NCBI RefSeq assembly: GCF_050717545.1
Contig: NZ_JBOITN010000034.1
Coordinates: 71,955 to 135,954, forward strand
Source: Clostridium_AD sp050717545
GTDB lineage: Bacteria > Bacillota > Clostridia > Clostridiales > Clostridiaceae
DNA: 64,000 nucleotides
Reading direction: 5' to 3'
The notes under the pieces were generated by a model. That model was given only the letters and a program-made list of their open reading frames with translations. It was not told the DNA's origin and did no database searches. Shown here one piece after another: positions 53,873-62,625 of this stretch. Numbering within the stretch: the stretch's first letter is position 1; each line of letters opens with the position of its first letter. A program made the translations under genes and the position numbers.

Positions 53873-55432
53873 TTGGAATCTATAAAAAAAGCTTTTATTA
53901 ATAACAAAAAATTATTTATATTATTAACAATTTATTTTATTACAAATCTTATATTTTTGACTAATTTCCCTTTTATTCATTCAGATGAATCTTGGCTTAG
54001 TGGTTTGTCAAGAAATATTCTAGAAACTAAAAATTTCTCATCAACTGAGACATTTTTTGATTTATATAAGCGAAATCCTCATGCAATAAAAATAATTTAT
54101 CATAGTATCCAAATAATGTTTATTGAATTGGTAAACTATAATATATTTAGTGTTAGATTAATTTCCTTAGTTTTTGGTTGTTTAACTTTATATTATTTTT
54201 ATAAGTTGTGTTATAAAATTTTTAATTCTTTAATAAATTCCACCATAGCTTCCATATTTTTAGCAATAGACGTTCAGTTTATATATGCTTCTCACTTTGC
54301 AAGGCAAGAAATTATTATATTATTTCTTTTCATTTTTGGTTTACATTTCTTTTATAAAAATATTAATATTCATCACATCTATCACGATCTACTTATAGGC
54401 TGTATTATTGGGATAAGCATCGGTGTACACCCTAATAGTTTTATAATATCATTACCCTTTATATCTATTTATTTGTATCATGTACTATTTACTAAAAAGT
54501 TAAAATGGACTAATCTTATTACTTATTGTTTTATGCTTTTAGTTTTTGGTGGAATTTTTGTACTATTAAGCTTATCTTTTGACCCCAATTTTTTTCATAA
54601 TTACCTTAACTATGGAAAACAATTCGGAGTAAAATATTCACTTTTTGATAAATTAAAACAATTCAATTATTTTTATGAAAAGCTCTATTACAAAATAAGT
54701 GGCACATATTATATGCCTAATATTAAATTGCAATTTTTTATTTTTATGTCTTCTTTCATACTCACTATATTAAAATTATTTATTACAAAAGATAAAATAA
54801 GGAGCCAACAAATTATTTGTATTCTTCTATCCATAATCTTTTTAAATATAGGTATTATAATAATTGGTAGGTACAATCAAACAAGCATTATTTTTGAGTT
54901 TCCTCTGTTTTATATTTTAATAACATATTTAATAGAAAATTCACTAAAATATTATAAATATATTGTCATTTTGATATTATTTGTATTTATAACATCAAAT
55001 ACGGTCATTAATATCTATCCTTTTATAAATAATGATTATAACAATTACCTATTTAATATATCAAAAACTGTAAAAAAAGATGATGTGGTTTTAGCTAATT
55101 TAAATTCTGATTTTTATTTTAATAATAGTAAACTACATGACTATAGAAATTTAGCATTTTTAAAAGAAAATAATATGAACTTTAAAGACTATATTTATAA
55201 GTATAATATTAAGTATATCATCTACCCTGAGGAAATGGATGTTATTTATAATGAAAGTCCTAAATGGGATGCTTTATATGGTAATCTTAGCTATTATAAT
55301 GAAATGAAAAGTTTTTTAGAAAATAATTGTACATTGGTTAATGAATTTAATAATAAAACTTACGGCATTCGAATATCTAGATACATAAATGAAAAAGATT
55401 GGTTTGTAAAAATATACAAAGTAAAATACTAA
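53873..55432 (+). CDS. GT-C membrane glycosyltransferase (GT39/ArnT-like)
   Basis: A 519-residue protein with about ten to twelve membrane segments in the N-terminal two thirds and a soluble C-terminal part. The first outer loop has FIHSDESWLSGLSRNIL with the DE pair used by GT-C enzymes, and IYASHFARQEIIILF follows later. Such enzymes move sugars from polyprenyl-phosphate donors to outer acceptors. The TTG at 53873 is chosen, 6 nt after GAGGTG. Very AT-rich. It converges on the operon that ends at 55466. Confidence 0.75.
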   Translation: MESIKKAFINNKKLFILLTIYFITNLIFLTNFPFIHSDESWLSGLSRNILETKNFSSTETFFDLYKRNPHAIKIIYHSIQIMFIELVNYNIFSVRLISLVFGCLTLYYFYKLCYKIFNSLINSTIASIFLAIDVQFIYASHFARQEIIILFLFIFGLHFFYKNINIHHIYHDLLIGCIIGISIGVHPNSFIISLPFISIYLYHVLFTKKLKWTNLITYCFMLLVFGGIFVLLSLSFDPNFFHNYLNYGKQFGVKYSLFDKLKQFNYFYEKLYYKISGTYYMPNIKLQFFIFMSSFILTILKLFITKDKIRSQQIICILLSIIFLNIGIIIIGRYNQTSIIFEFPLFYILITYLIENSLKYYKYIVILILFVFITSNTVINIYPFINNDYNNYLFNISKTVKKDDVVLANLNSDFYFNNSKLHDYRNLAFLKENNMNFKDYIYKYNIKYIIYPEEMDVIYNESPKWDALYGNLSYYNEMKSFLENNCTLVNEFNNKTYGIRISRYINEKDWFVKIYKVKY

Positions 55433-55465
55433 TATTTAGAGATATTAATCCCAGCTGTTGTTACT

Positions 55466-56215
55466 TTATTCCTTTATTAAATTATATATTTCTTCATGCA
55501 TATTAAAAATTTCCTGAAGGTTTTCTTCTCTTGGAAAAGGTATATCATTATTAATTATTTTTTTAATGTTGTTAGGATTTTTTTCCATTACTATAATGCG
55601 GTTTGAAAGTAAAATAGCTTCATCAATATCATGAGTTACAAAAATTATAGTTACATTAAAACTCTTATGCACGGATAAAAGAATATGTTGAAGTTCCTCT
55701 CTCGCTAAAGCATCTAAACTACCAAAGGGTTCATCCATCAGTAATATTTTAGGTTTTATTACAAGTGCTCTAATAAGAGCTACCCTTTGCTTCATCCCCC
55801 CAGAAAGCTGGTGAGGATAGTACTCACAAAAATTTTCTAATTTAACCAAAGTTAAATATTCTTTGGCAATATTCTCTCTTTCCTTTTTAGAATTACCTAT
55901 TTTACTCACTTTTAAAGGAAACACTACATTCTGTAACACCGTTTTCCAAGGAAATAGTTGATCAAAATCTTGAAATACCATAATTCTGTTTATTTCTGGT
56001 TTTGAAACCTCATATCCATTTAAAGTAATAGACCCAGTATCTATGCTCTCAAAACCTGCTATTTCCTTTAGCAGCGTAGATTTACCACATCCTGAGGGTC
56101 CTAGCACACATATAAACTCACCTTCATTAACACTAAAGCTTAAATCTTTATGTACCTCTAATTTTTTATCATTTTGAATAAAGCTTTTCGTCAATTTTTT
56201 TACTTCAAGAATCAT
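55466..56215 (-). CDS. NitT/TauT-family ABC transporter ATP-binding protein
   Basis: A 249-residue ATPase: Walker A GPSGCGKST, signature LSGGMKQRVALIRAL, Walker B ILLMDEPFGSLDA, H-loop VTHDIDEAILLS. This is the SsuB/TauB type. The ATG at 56215 overlaps the permease stop as ATGA, with GGGGA 8 nt before it. It is the last gene of the operon that begins with the DegT-type gene. Confidence 0.9.
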   Translation of the reverse strand: MILEVKKLTKSFIQNDKKLEVHKDLSFSVNEGEFICVLGPSGCGKSTLLKEIAGFESIDTGSITLNGYEVSKPEINRIMVFQDFDQLFPWKTVLQNVVFPLKVSKIGNSKKERENIAKEYLTLVKLENFCEYYPHQLSGGMKQRVALIRALVIKPKILLMDEPFGSLDALAREELQHILLSVHKSFNVTIIFVTHDIDEAILLSNRIIVMEKNPNNIKKIINNDIPFPREENLQEIFNMHEEIYNLIKE

Positions 56216-56985
56216 ATTGTCATTCCCCATTTTTTTATAGTTATTTTTTCTAACTTATTAAAAATCAAGCCCTCAGCTGTCATTCCAATTACAACTATAA
56301 TGATTAACCCTGCAAATATCCCAGCTGTATTCATAAAAACTCTATTTTCAAATATAAAATAACCTAACCCGCCCTTTCCTCCAGCTGCTCCAAAAATCAT
56401 TTCTGCACCTATAAGAGCCCTCCAGGATCTTGCCCAGGATATTCTCATACCAGTTAAAAAATAAGGCATGGATGCTGGAATCATTATGTACCATATTATT
56501 TCAATGGAATTAAGTCCATAATTATTTCCCACTTGTTTATATATTTTAGGAATAGCTTTAAAACCAGTAAGTAAATTCAAAACCAATGGCCAAACTACAG
56601 AGTGAACAATAATAAAAATAATAGATATCTCCCCCGCCCCAAACCATAATATAATTAAAGGTAATAAAGCAATCCCCGGAAGTGGATTTGCAATACTTAC
56701 TAATGTTTCTATAAGTGCACTAAATGGTTTAAATAACATAGACATTGATGATAAAATAACAGCCAAAATTAAACCTATGCACAAGCCTTTGAATATTAAC
56801 TCTAATGAATATATAGTTTGGTATATAAGCTCTCCACTAACTATTGAATTATATAAAGAGATTAATATTTCTTCAATTGATGGAAAAATAAGCTTAGAAA
56901 AATCCCCTGTCATATAGATAATTTGCCATATGAAAATTAATATAGCAATCCAAAATATTTTACTATTTAATATCCTACTTTTCAT
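56212..56985 (-). CDS. NitT/TauT-family ABC transporter permease
   Basis: A 257-residue permease with six membrane segments (SsuC/TauC-like). It has PLPGIALLPLIILWFGAGE and GLGYFIFENRVFMNTAGIFA, the standard landmarks, and an EAA-type loop IPASMPYFLTGMRISWARSW. It overlaps the binding-protein gene by 11 nt and the ATPase gene by 4 nt. Confidence 0.9.
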   Translation of the reverse strand: MKSRILNSKIFWIAILIFIWQIIYMTGDFSKLIFPSIEEILISLYNSIVSGELIYQTIYSLELIFKGLCIGLILAVILSSMSMLFKPFSALIETLVSIANPLPGIALLPLIILWFGAGEISIIFIIVHSVVWPLVLNLLTGFKAIPKIYKQVGNNYGLNSIEIIWYIMIPASMPYFLTGMRISWARSWRALIGAEMIFGAAGGKGGLGYFIFENRVFMNTAGIFAGLIIIVVIGMTAEGLIFNKLEKITIKKWGMTI

Positions 56986-57961
56986 TTTTTACATCTTCCC
57001 ACATTGTGTCACTTTTATCACTATAATCTTTTAAAATATAATCATTTCGTTTCATAAATTTTACAAACTTATCTACTCCTCTAACTTCCTCCGTATATAC
57101 CATATCTTTATGAGTTATATATTCAAGAACTTCCGCTTTAGGAATTTTATAAACTTTCGCTAATATATCTGCAGATTTATCAGGATTTTTTTGCATAAAT
57201 TCAATTGACTCTTTAAGAGACTTAACAAATGCTTTATATAACTCTGGCTTACTATCATGGAATTTTCTCGTTGTTACCCCTACAATAAGTGTAAAATCAT
57301 CACCTATAGCCTCTTTCCCATCTAATATTTGATGAATATTCTTTTGCTTTAATTCTTTAAATAAATATGGTGGGGTTGTAAAATGCGCCGTAATATCTTT
57401 GGTTGATAGTAGTGCATTCATCCCATCTGGATGGTCCATAGTCACAAGTAAATTATCCAGTTTCTTAGCATCTCCGAATAATTTTTCACACTCCATAGCG
57501 AGTAACATATGTTGTACACTTCCTGGCTGAGGTAGTACAATCCTGTCGTCACTAGAAAAATCTTTTATTGAATTTATATTCCCTTTATTCGTAACTAGAG
57601 CTACAGGACTTTGGGATAATCCTGAAGCTATTTTCCACTCCATCCCCTTATCTAGCCCAATTAAAAAAGGAGGTATAGCCATAAATCCCGTATCTACTCC
57701 ATTTGATAACATTGATTCGCGAATAGCTGCAGTATTTCCAAGTTGCTTCCAATCAATTTTAACATTAGGATAATTTTTTTCTAAAATTCTATTTTCTTTC
57801 ATGATTTGAAGAGGTGCATATGCTAACCCAAATTGCTCAGCAATACTAATATTATTTTTCAAAATATTTTTTTCACTTTTAGATCCACATCCCGTTAAAC
57901 CTAATATACTAATACCCAAACTTAGTATAATTATATTCCTTATAAGCAATTTCATATTCAT
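56975..57961 (-). CDS. ABC transporter substrate-binding lipoprotein (NMT1/SsuA type)
   Basis: A 328-residue lipoprotein with lipobox LTGC (Cys25). The mature protein opens ISIAEQFGLAYAPLQIMKEN and has VDTGFMAIPPFLIGLDKG and TAHFTTPPYLFKEL, typical of the family that binds sulfonates, nitrate, hydroxymethylpyrimidine-like or related small ligands. No TPP riboswitch is visible upstream, and the genes before it are an ATP-grasp ligase and sugar-type genes, so the ligand may not be one of the textbook ones. AGGAG lies 12 nt before the ATG. Confidence 0.87.
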   Translation of the reverse strand: MNMKLLIRNIIILSLGISILGLTGCGSKSEKNILKNNISIAEQFGLAYAPLQIMKENRILEKNYPNVKIDWKQLGNTAAIRESMLSNGVDTGFMAIPPFLIGLDKGMEWKIASGLSQSPVALVTNKGNINSIKDFSSDDRIVLPQPGSVQHMLLAMECEKLFGDAKKLDNLLVTMDHPDGMNALLSTKDITAHFTTPPYLFKELKQKNIHQILDGKEAIGDDFTLIVGVTTRKFHDSKPELYKAFVKSLKESIEFMQKNPDKSADILAKVYKIPKAEVLEYITHKDMVYTEEVRGVDKFVKFMKRNDYILKDYSDKSDTMWEDVKNEK

Positions 57962-58003
57962 ACTATGTCCATTCTCCTATCATTTTGCTAATTTTTAAAA
58001 ACA

Positions 58004-59233
58004 CTAAAATTTAATAATCATATTATTATTATTTTCATCATATATGGCTATATTCTCAAAAGCATTATTTATATTATTATTTAAATCTTTAATGGTATTA
58101 CCTTCAATAATCATATATCCAACTCTCTGAGTAGCATTAGTAATTTCTTTTACCTCATCATTAACCTTAAAATTTATTTTAGCTTGAATCACTCCAGGCA
58201 ATTCTTTAACCTTATTTAAATTTCCTACAGCTTTAATATTTCCTGGTTTTGCAAAAAGTAACTGAGTTGAAAGCTTTTTGTTATTATTTTCTAATTCATA
58301 TTTTCTTAGCTTAGTATAGTTTATTTTTATACCTAAAGAAAAATCAATAAGCATATCTAACATATCTATACCTGTTAAAAGAGGTATAAATTCATCCTCA
58401 TACGCTCCACCTATTCTGCAGGCAATCTCATTAACTTTTATGCCCTCATTTCCAATAAGCATTTGAAAATATATAGGTCCATTATGTATTTTAAAACTTT
58501 TAACAATATTATTTGTTATTTTTATGATTTCCGTGCTATAACTTTTAAGATGTTTTGATGGAAAATCATGAGCAGTACACACCCCAATACTAGGATAATT
58601 ATCATATGTCACTCTGTCAGTTACCGTAAGTACATGAGCAATGTCGTTTTCAACCCAACCACTAATGGTAATTTCATCATTTTCGTAATATTCTTCAATA
58701 AGTGCCTCCTCTTGTCTTGAATAACTAAGAACATCATCAAAACATTCTCTAATTTGCTGTATTGAATTTAATTTATAGACTCCTCTTTGCCCTTGGCTAT
58801 CTAATGGCTTAATTACAACCGGAAAGTTTAAATGTTCTAACTCATGATCTTTAAAATCTTTGTTTAAAAATACAAATTTAACTGTGGGAATAGAATTTAA
58901 ATCAAATATATTTTTCATCATTTTTTTATTAGTAACTGCTTTTGCTGTATCTGGATTAAGAAAACTATGTAGATTACGTGCTTTTGCTACTTTAGCTACC
59001 GTATAAACTGGTTGATCTGTACCTAGTGTTATAACCCCATCTATATCGTATTTTTGAGAAATTAGTATATTGTCTTCTATGCAAAATGTGCTAGCCAATT
59101 CACTATGATCACAATATTTTTTCCCTGGAGCATCCTCATAATAGTCTGAAACTATTACGATATGTCCCTTTTGTTTTGCAAGTAATATTGCATTTAATTG
59201 ACAATTGCCTCCACCAAGTATTAATAATTTCAT
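58004..59233 (-). CDS. ATP-grasp ligase of unknown specificity
   Basis: A 409-residue enzyme. It has an N-terminal pre-ATP-grasp fold (MKLLILGGGNCQLNAILLAK), a middle ATP-grasp domain (FPVVIKPLDSQGQRGVYKL near 130; LIEEYYENDEITISGWVEN) and NEIACRIGGAYEDEFIPLLTG near 270 with metal-binding Glu/Asn. It resembles the PurK/carbamoyl-phosphate/amino-acid-ligase group. The ATG at 59233 follows AAGGAG by 9 nt. It lies in an operon between a GT2 gene and the ABC importer, so it probably forms an amide or peptide-like bond on a pathway intermediate. Confidence 0.8.
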   Translation of the reverse strand: MKLLILGGGNCQLNAILLAKQKGHIVIVSDYYEDAPGKKYCDHSELASTFCIEDNILISQKYDIDGVITLGTDQPVYTVAKVAKARNLHSFLNPDTAKAVTNKKMMKNIFDLNSIPTVKFVFLNKDFKDHELEHLNFPVVIKPLDSQGQRGVYKLNSIQQIRECFDDVLSYSRQEEALIEEYYENDEITISGWVENDIAHVLTVTDRVTYDNYPSIGVCTAHDFPSKHLKSYSTEIIKITNNIVKSFKIHNGPIYFQMLIGNEGIKVNEIACRIGGAYEDEFIPLLTGIDMLDMLIDFSLGIKINYTKLRKYELENNNKKLSTQLLFAKPGNIKAVGNLNKVKELPGVIQAKINFKVNDEVKEITNATQRVGYMIIEGNTIKDLNNNINNAFENIAIYDENNNNMIIKF

Positions 59234-59287
59234 ATATATCATCTCCTTTGGAACTGTATAATCTACCTTAGAGTAACTAATTCACCT

Positions 59288-60028
59288 TTATACTAACTTA
59301 TCTTTTATCTTAAATTGTTCATCTTTGCTAGTAACCCTTTTAAAAATCTTATGTCCAGAATAATATACGTATAACTTAGTAAACAATTTTAAAAGCTTAT
59401 AAAAATCATAGTTGGATTTACCACATCTCCGCGGATTATGATTAACAACTACATTAGCAATGTTGCTAGTTATTTTAAATGTTATTGCTGAAATATATAC
59501 AAAAGAAGTTTTATCCCTTATTATTTCATTTACAATATTTTTTCTTATTATTCTAAAGCTGCTTATTCTAATGTTTTTAGGTTTTAAACATATTTTATTA
59601 AACATATAATTAGTCATTTTCGAACCCATTTTTCTATAAATGGAATGCTGTGCTTTTATAGGAATACCATAAACAACATCATATCCCTCATCTATTTTTT
59701 CCTTTAATTTATATATTTCTTCAGGAGGATGTTGCAAGTCATCGTCTAATGTAAGTATATATTCTCCTGTTGAATAATGAAATCCACACATCAAGGCATT
59801 TTGTTGACCAAAATTTCCCTCTAACTGAATTACTTTAACCCTACAATCTATATTATGTATTTTTTTCATTATTTCATAACTATTATCACAGCTTCCATCA
59901 TTAACCATAATTATTTCATAAATATCGCATAGCTTCTTTAATTCTCTTGATAGCACCTCATAAAATTGTTCTAGCGAATTTTCACTATTATAAACCGGTA
60001 CTACAACCGATATGCTTTTTGACATCAT
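59288..60028 (-). CDS. glycosyltransferase family 2 (DPM1/ArnC-like)
   Basis: A 246-residue GT-A enzyme: SVVVPVYNSENSLEQF at the start, VNDGSCDNS, and the metal-binding LTLDDDLQHPPEEI near 90-100. This is the dolichyl-phosphate-mannose synthase/ArnC-like group, but it lacks C-terminal membrane helices. The ATG at 60028 shares its A with the TAA stop of the DegT gene, with AGAGGGG just upstream. It may load a sugar onto a polyprenyl phosphate or other carrier. Confidence 0.85.
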   Translation of the reverse strand: MMSKSISVVVPVYNSENSLEQFYEVLSRELKKLCDIYEIIMVNDGSCDNSYEIMKKIHNIDCRVKVIQLEGNFGQQNALMCGFHYSTGEYILTLDDDLQHPPEEIYKLKEKIDEGYDVVYGIPIKAQHSIYRKMGSKMTNYMFNKICLKPKNIRISSFRIIRKNIVNEIIRDKTSFVYISAITFKITSNIANVVVNHNPRRCGKSNYDFYKLLKLFTKLYVYYSGHKIFKRVTSKDEQFKIKDKLV

Positions 60029-61173
60029 TATATCCCCTCTAAAATTTGTATTAATATGAGTATAACATATTTCATTTCCTCTCCACTCATTTGAGTATAC
60101 ATAGGTAATCTGAGCAAACAATCGCTTGTTTTTTCAGTAATAGGTAAATCTCCTAAATTATACCCAAGTTCTATACCTTTTTTAGAAGAGTGTAGTGGCA
60201 TAAAATGAGTTGTAGCATAAATTCCCTTTTCTCTTAACTTACAAATTACTTTTCCTCTTATTTTTTGATTAGCAACAATCAAATAGAACAAATGATAATT
60301 AGAATCACATTCACTTGGAATATAAGTACTTTTTTCAATAATCCCTTTTTCTATATACTTAGCGATGTTTTTACTATAATAATCATTTATTATTTTTCTT
60401 TTTGCTTTAGTCTCATCTAAATCCTGAATTTGCGCATACAACAACGCCATTAAGATATCCGAAGGTGCATAGCTTGACCCTATATCTACCCAACTATATT
60501 TTTCTACCTCTCCACGTAAAAATTCATTCCTATTAGTTCCCGTTTGTCTTATAATCTCTGAGCGCTTTATTAAATCTGCATTATTAGAATTTATTGCTAT
60601 AGCTCCACCTTCTCCACTAACGCAATTTTTAGTTCCATGGAAACTATAACAACCAATATGCCCTATTGTTCCAAGAAACTTATTCTTATATTTTGAGTTT
60701 ACTCCTTGAGCTGCATCTTCTATAACAAATAAATTATTTTTTGTTGCTATGTCCATAATTTCATCCATATTACAGCTTACACCTCCATAGTGAACCGGTA
60801 ATATAGCTTTTGTTCTATTTGTGATTTTATTTTTTATATCTATAGGATCTATATTTAGCGTACTTTCTTCTATTTCAGCAAAGACAGGTATCCCTCCACG
60901 TAACATAATTGCATTAGCAGTTGACGGAAAAGTAAATGAAGGCATTATAACTTCATCCCCTGGCCTTATGTCTATTAATATTGCTGCCATTTCCAGAGCA
61001 TGTGTGGCAGAAGTAGTCATTAAAATTTTATTCACCATAAATTTTTCACGTAAAAAAGAAGTTACAAGCTTAGTATAGCACCCGTCACCACTTATGAATC
61101 CTTTTTTCATAGCATTCTCAATATATGATAACTCTTTTCCTGTATAATATATCTTATTAAAAGGTATATTCAT
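60028..61173 (-). CDS. DegT/DnrJ/EryC1/StrS-family PLP-dependent aminotransferase
   Basis: A 381-residue enzyme starting MNIPFNKIYYTGKELSYIENA (shown short: NIPFNKIYYTGKEL), with PSFTFPSTANAIMLRGGIPVF, VIEDAAQGVNSKY and the PLP-lysine loop YSFHGTKNCVSGEGGAIAIN (Lys near 185). This group aminates keto-sugar nucleotides (ArnB- or RffA-like). The ATG at 61173 follows GGTGAT. It heads the six-gene operon. The FFHATKN-type loop with TKN fits the RffA/WecE branch rather than ArnB. Confidence 0.87.
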   Translation of the reverse strand: MNIPFNKIYYTGKELSYIENAMKKGFISGDGCYTKLVTSFLREKFMVNKILMTTSATHALEMAAILIDIRPGDEVIMPSFTFPSTANAIMLRGGIPVFAEIEESTLNIDPIDIKNKITNRTKAILPVHYGGVSCNMDEIMDIATKNNLFVIEDAAQGVNSKYKNKFLGTIGHIGCYSFHGTKNCVSGEGGAIAINSNNADLIKRSEIIRQTGTNRNEFLRGEVEKYSWVDIGSSYAPSDILMALLYAQIQDLDETKAKRKIINDYYSKNIAKYIEKGIIEKSTYIPSECDSNYHLFYLIVANQKIRGKVICKLREKGIYATTHFMPLHSSKKGIELGYNLGDLPITEKTSDCLLRLPMYTQMSGEEMKYVILILIQILEGI

Positions 61174-61233
61174 TATTTTATCACCACTCAATTTTATAAA
61201 TTATTGTTTGTAATAAAGTCATACTATTTTATA

Positions 61234-61263
61234 TTGATATTTGTGTAACTAATAGGTTATTAT
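61234..61263 (+). promoter_or_regulatory. candidate sigma-A promoter of the TusA-like gene
   Basis: TTGATA (61234-61239) and TATTAT (61258-61263) with an 18-nt spacer, about 40 nt before the start codon. Confidence 0.45.
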
Positions 61264-61304
61264 ATAAGTACAAGTAATCATTACATCAAAGTGAGGTTAA
61301 TACT

Positions 61305-61523
61305 ATGAATACAATAGATTGTTTAGGTGATATGTGCCCAATTCCAGTTCTTAAATTAAAAAAAGCACTAAAAAAAGCAAAACCTAATAGTCCGATAAAA
61401 ATTATTACTGACCATAGCTGCGTTGCTGAATCAATAAAAACCCACTTCACGCGTAAAGATATTTCTCTTGAATTTGATGAGGTAATGAACGGTGTATGGG
61501 AAATTATCATAACTAAACTTTAG
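61305..61523 (+). CDS. TusA-family sulfur carrier protein
   Basis: A 72-residue protein with CLGDMCPIPVLKLKKAL. Cys11 in the CPxP motif is the sulfur-carrying residue, and the TusA beta-alpha fold follows. TsuB, a TusA-like protein, works with the YeeE/TsuA thiosulfate transporter, and such a split transporter is encoded 1.1 kb further right. The start follows GTGAGG. The stop codon overlaps the convergent LysR stop (TAG at 61521-61523 and TAA at 61522-61520). Confidence 0.9.
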   Translation: MNTIDCLGDMCPIPVLKLKKALKKAKPNSPIKIITDHSCVAESIKTHFTRKDISLEFDEVMNGVWEIIITKL

Positions 61524-62416
61524 CAGAAACTATTTTTTCCTATCTTTTTAAAATATTCTATAAATCCCCTTATAGCATGATCGTTGTAAACATTTTTTTT
61601 ATTTATTAGATATACCTCATAAGTCATATCTAATCCATCAATCTCGGTTTCCTTAAGCTGTTTCGAATATAACTCTTTTTTAATAGATATATAAGGTAAA
61701 AATGACATTGAATTACCATTAAGAACTAGCGATTTAACTGACTCTATGGAATCAAGGTCAAACATGATATTTAATTCATTAAAGCTATGTCCTATGGTTT
61801 TTAGATATTTATCTAGCTTTTCCTCTATTTCTAATTTATCAGCGAGCATTATTATAGAGTATTTTATTATATCCTCACCTTTAATTCGAACCGGATTATT
61901 AAGCTTAGGTGAAGAAACTAGCATAAGCCTATCTACACCAACTTTAAAATATTCTAGTGAAGTGTCCCTTGGTTTACCATAAATAAATCCAAGATCACAT
62001 ATATCATTTAAAACATTATCTTCTACATCACTAGAAAAGTTAGTAGTTAGTTTATAGTTATGATTTGGGAACTTCTCTTTAATACTATACATTGTACAAG
62101 GCAAAGCATAGGTTGCTATTGCATAGCATGAGTCTATTCTTATTGTGGAATTTGACTTATATAAATTGTTTAAATCTTCTACCATCTTATTATAGGTTCT
62201 TATAATATTTGCCCCGTATTTTTCAACAATTTTACCTTCGTCTGTAAGTTCTACACCTCTATTACTTCTTTCTAATAGTTTATATCCTAAACTATCCTCT
62301 AGTTTTTGTATTTGTTGGCTTAATGCAGATTGTGAAATATGAGAATTGTTAGCAACCTTTGAAATGCTTTTAAAGGTTGCTACTTGATTAAAATATTGAA
62401 AACATTCTATATGCAT
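61520..62416 (-). CDS. LysR-family transcriptional regulator
   Basis: A 298-residue regulator with an N-terminal winged helix (CFQYFNQVATFKSISKVANN then SHISQSALSQQIQKLEDSLG) and a C-terminal effector-binding domain. It is divergent from the YeeE/YedE genes and convergent with the TusA-like gene, so it probably controls these sulfur genes, as the CysB/CysL-type members do. The ATG follows AGGGG. The effector is unknown. Confidence 0.9.
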   Translation of the reverse strand: MHIECFQYFNQVATFKSISKVANNSHISQSALSQQIQKLEDSLGYKLLERSNRGVELTDEGKIVEKYGANIIRTYNKMVEDLNNLYKSNSTIRIDSCYAIATYALPCTMYSIKEKFPNHNYKLTTNFSSDVEDNVLNDICDLGFIYGKPRDTSLEYFKVGVDRLMLVSSPKLNNPVRIKGEDIIKYSIIMLADKLEIEEKLDKYLKTIGHSFNELNIMFDLDSIESVKSLVLNGNSMSFLPYISIKKELYSKQLKETEIDGLDMTYEVYLINKKNVYNDHAIRGFIEYFKKIGKNSFC

Positions 62417-62625
62417 AATAATACCCCTCTATATTTATTGTTTATGTTATTTTTACCAAATAAAATTATTTTAGTCAATTATACCATATGTATATCATCA
62501 TAAATATGTTGTGCTATAACTTATATTATATAGTATAATTACATTAAATAGTTCACTAGTCAAAATAGTGTAACAACTTCAGTTTTATAACGTTATATTT
62601 ATATAGAAGTAAGGAGCGTGATTTA

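Noticed and set aside
56975..57961. Calling the binding protein a thiamine-precursor (ThiY) or taurine (TauA) protein
   Set aside because: No TPP riboswitch or thi, tau or ssu genes accompany it, and the family fold alone does not give the ligand.
59225..59262. Counting the catctcctttggaactg sequence as a firm fourth copy of the hairpin repeat
   Set aside because: It coincides with the ribosome binding site of the ATP-grasp gene and differs at three core positions, so chance similarity is possible.
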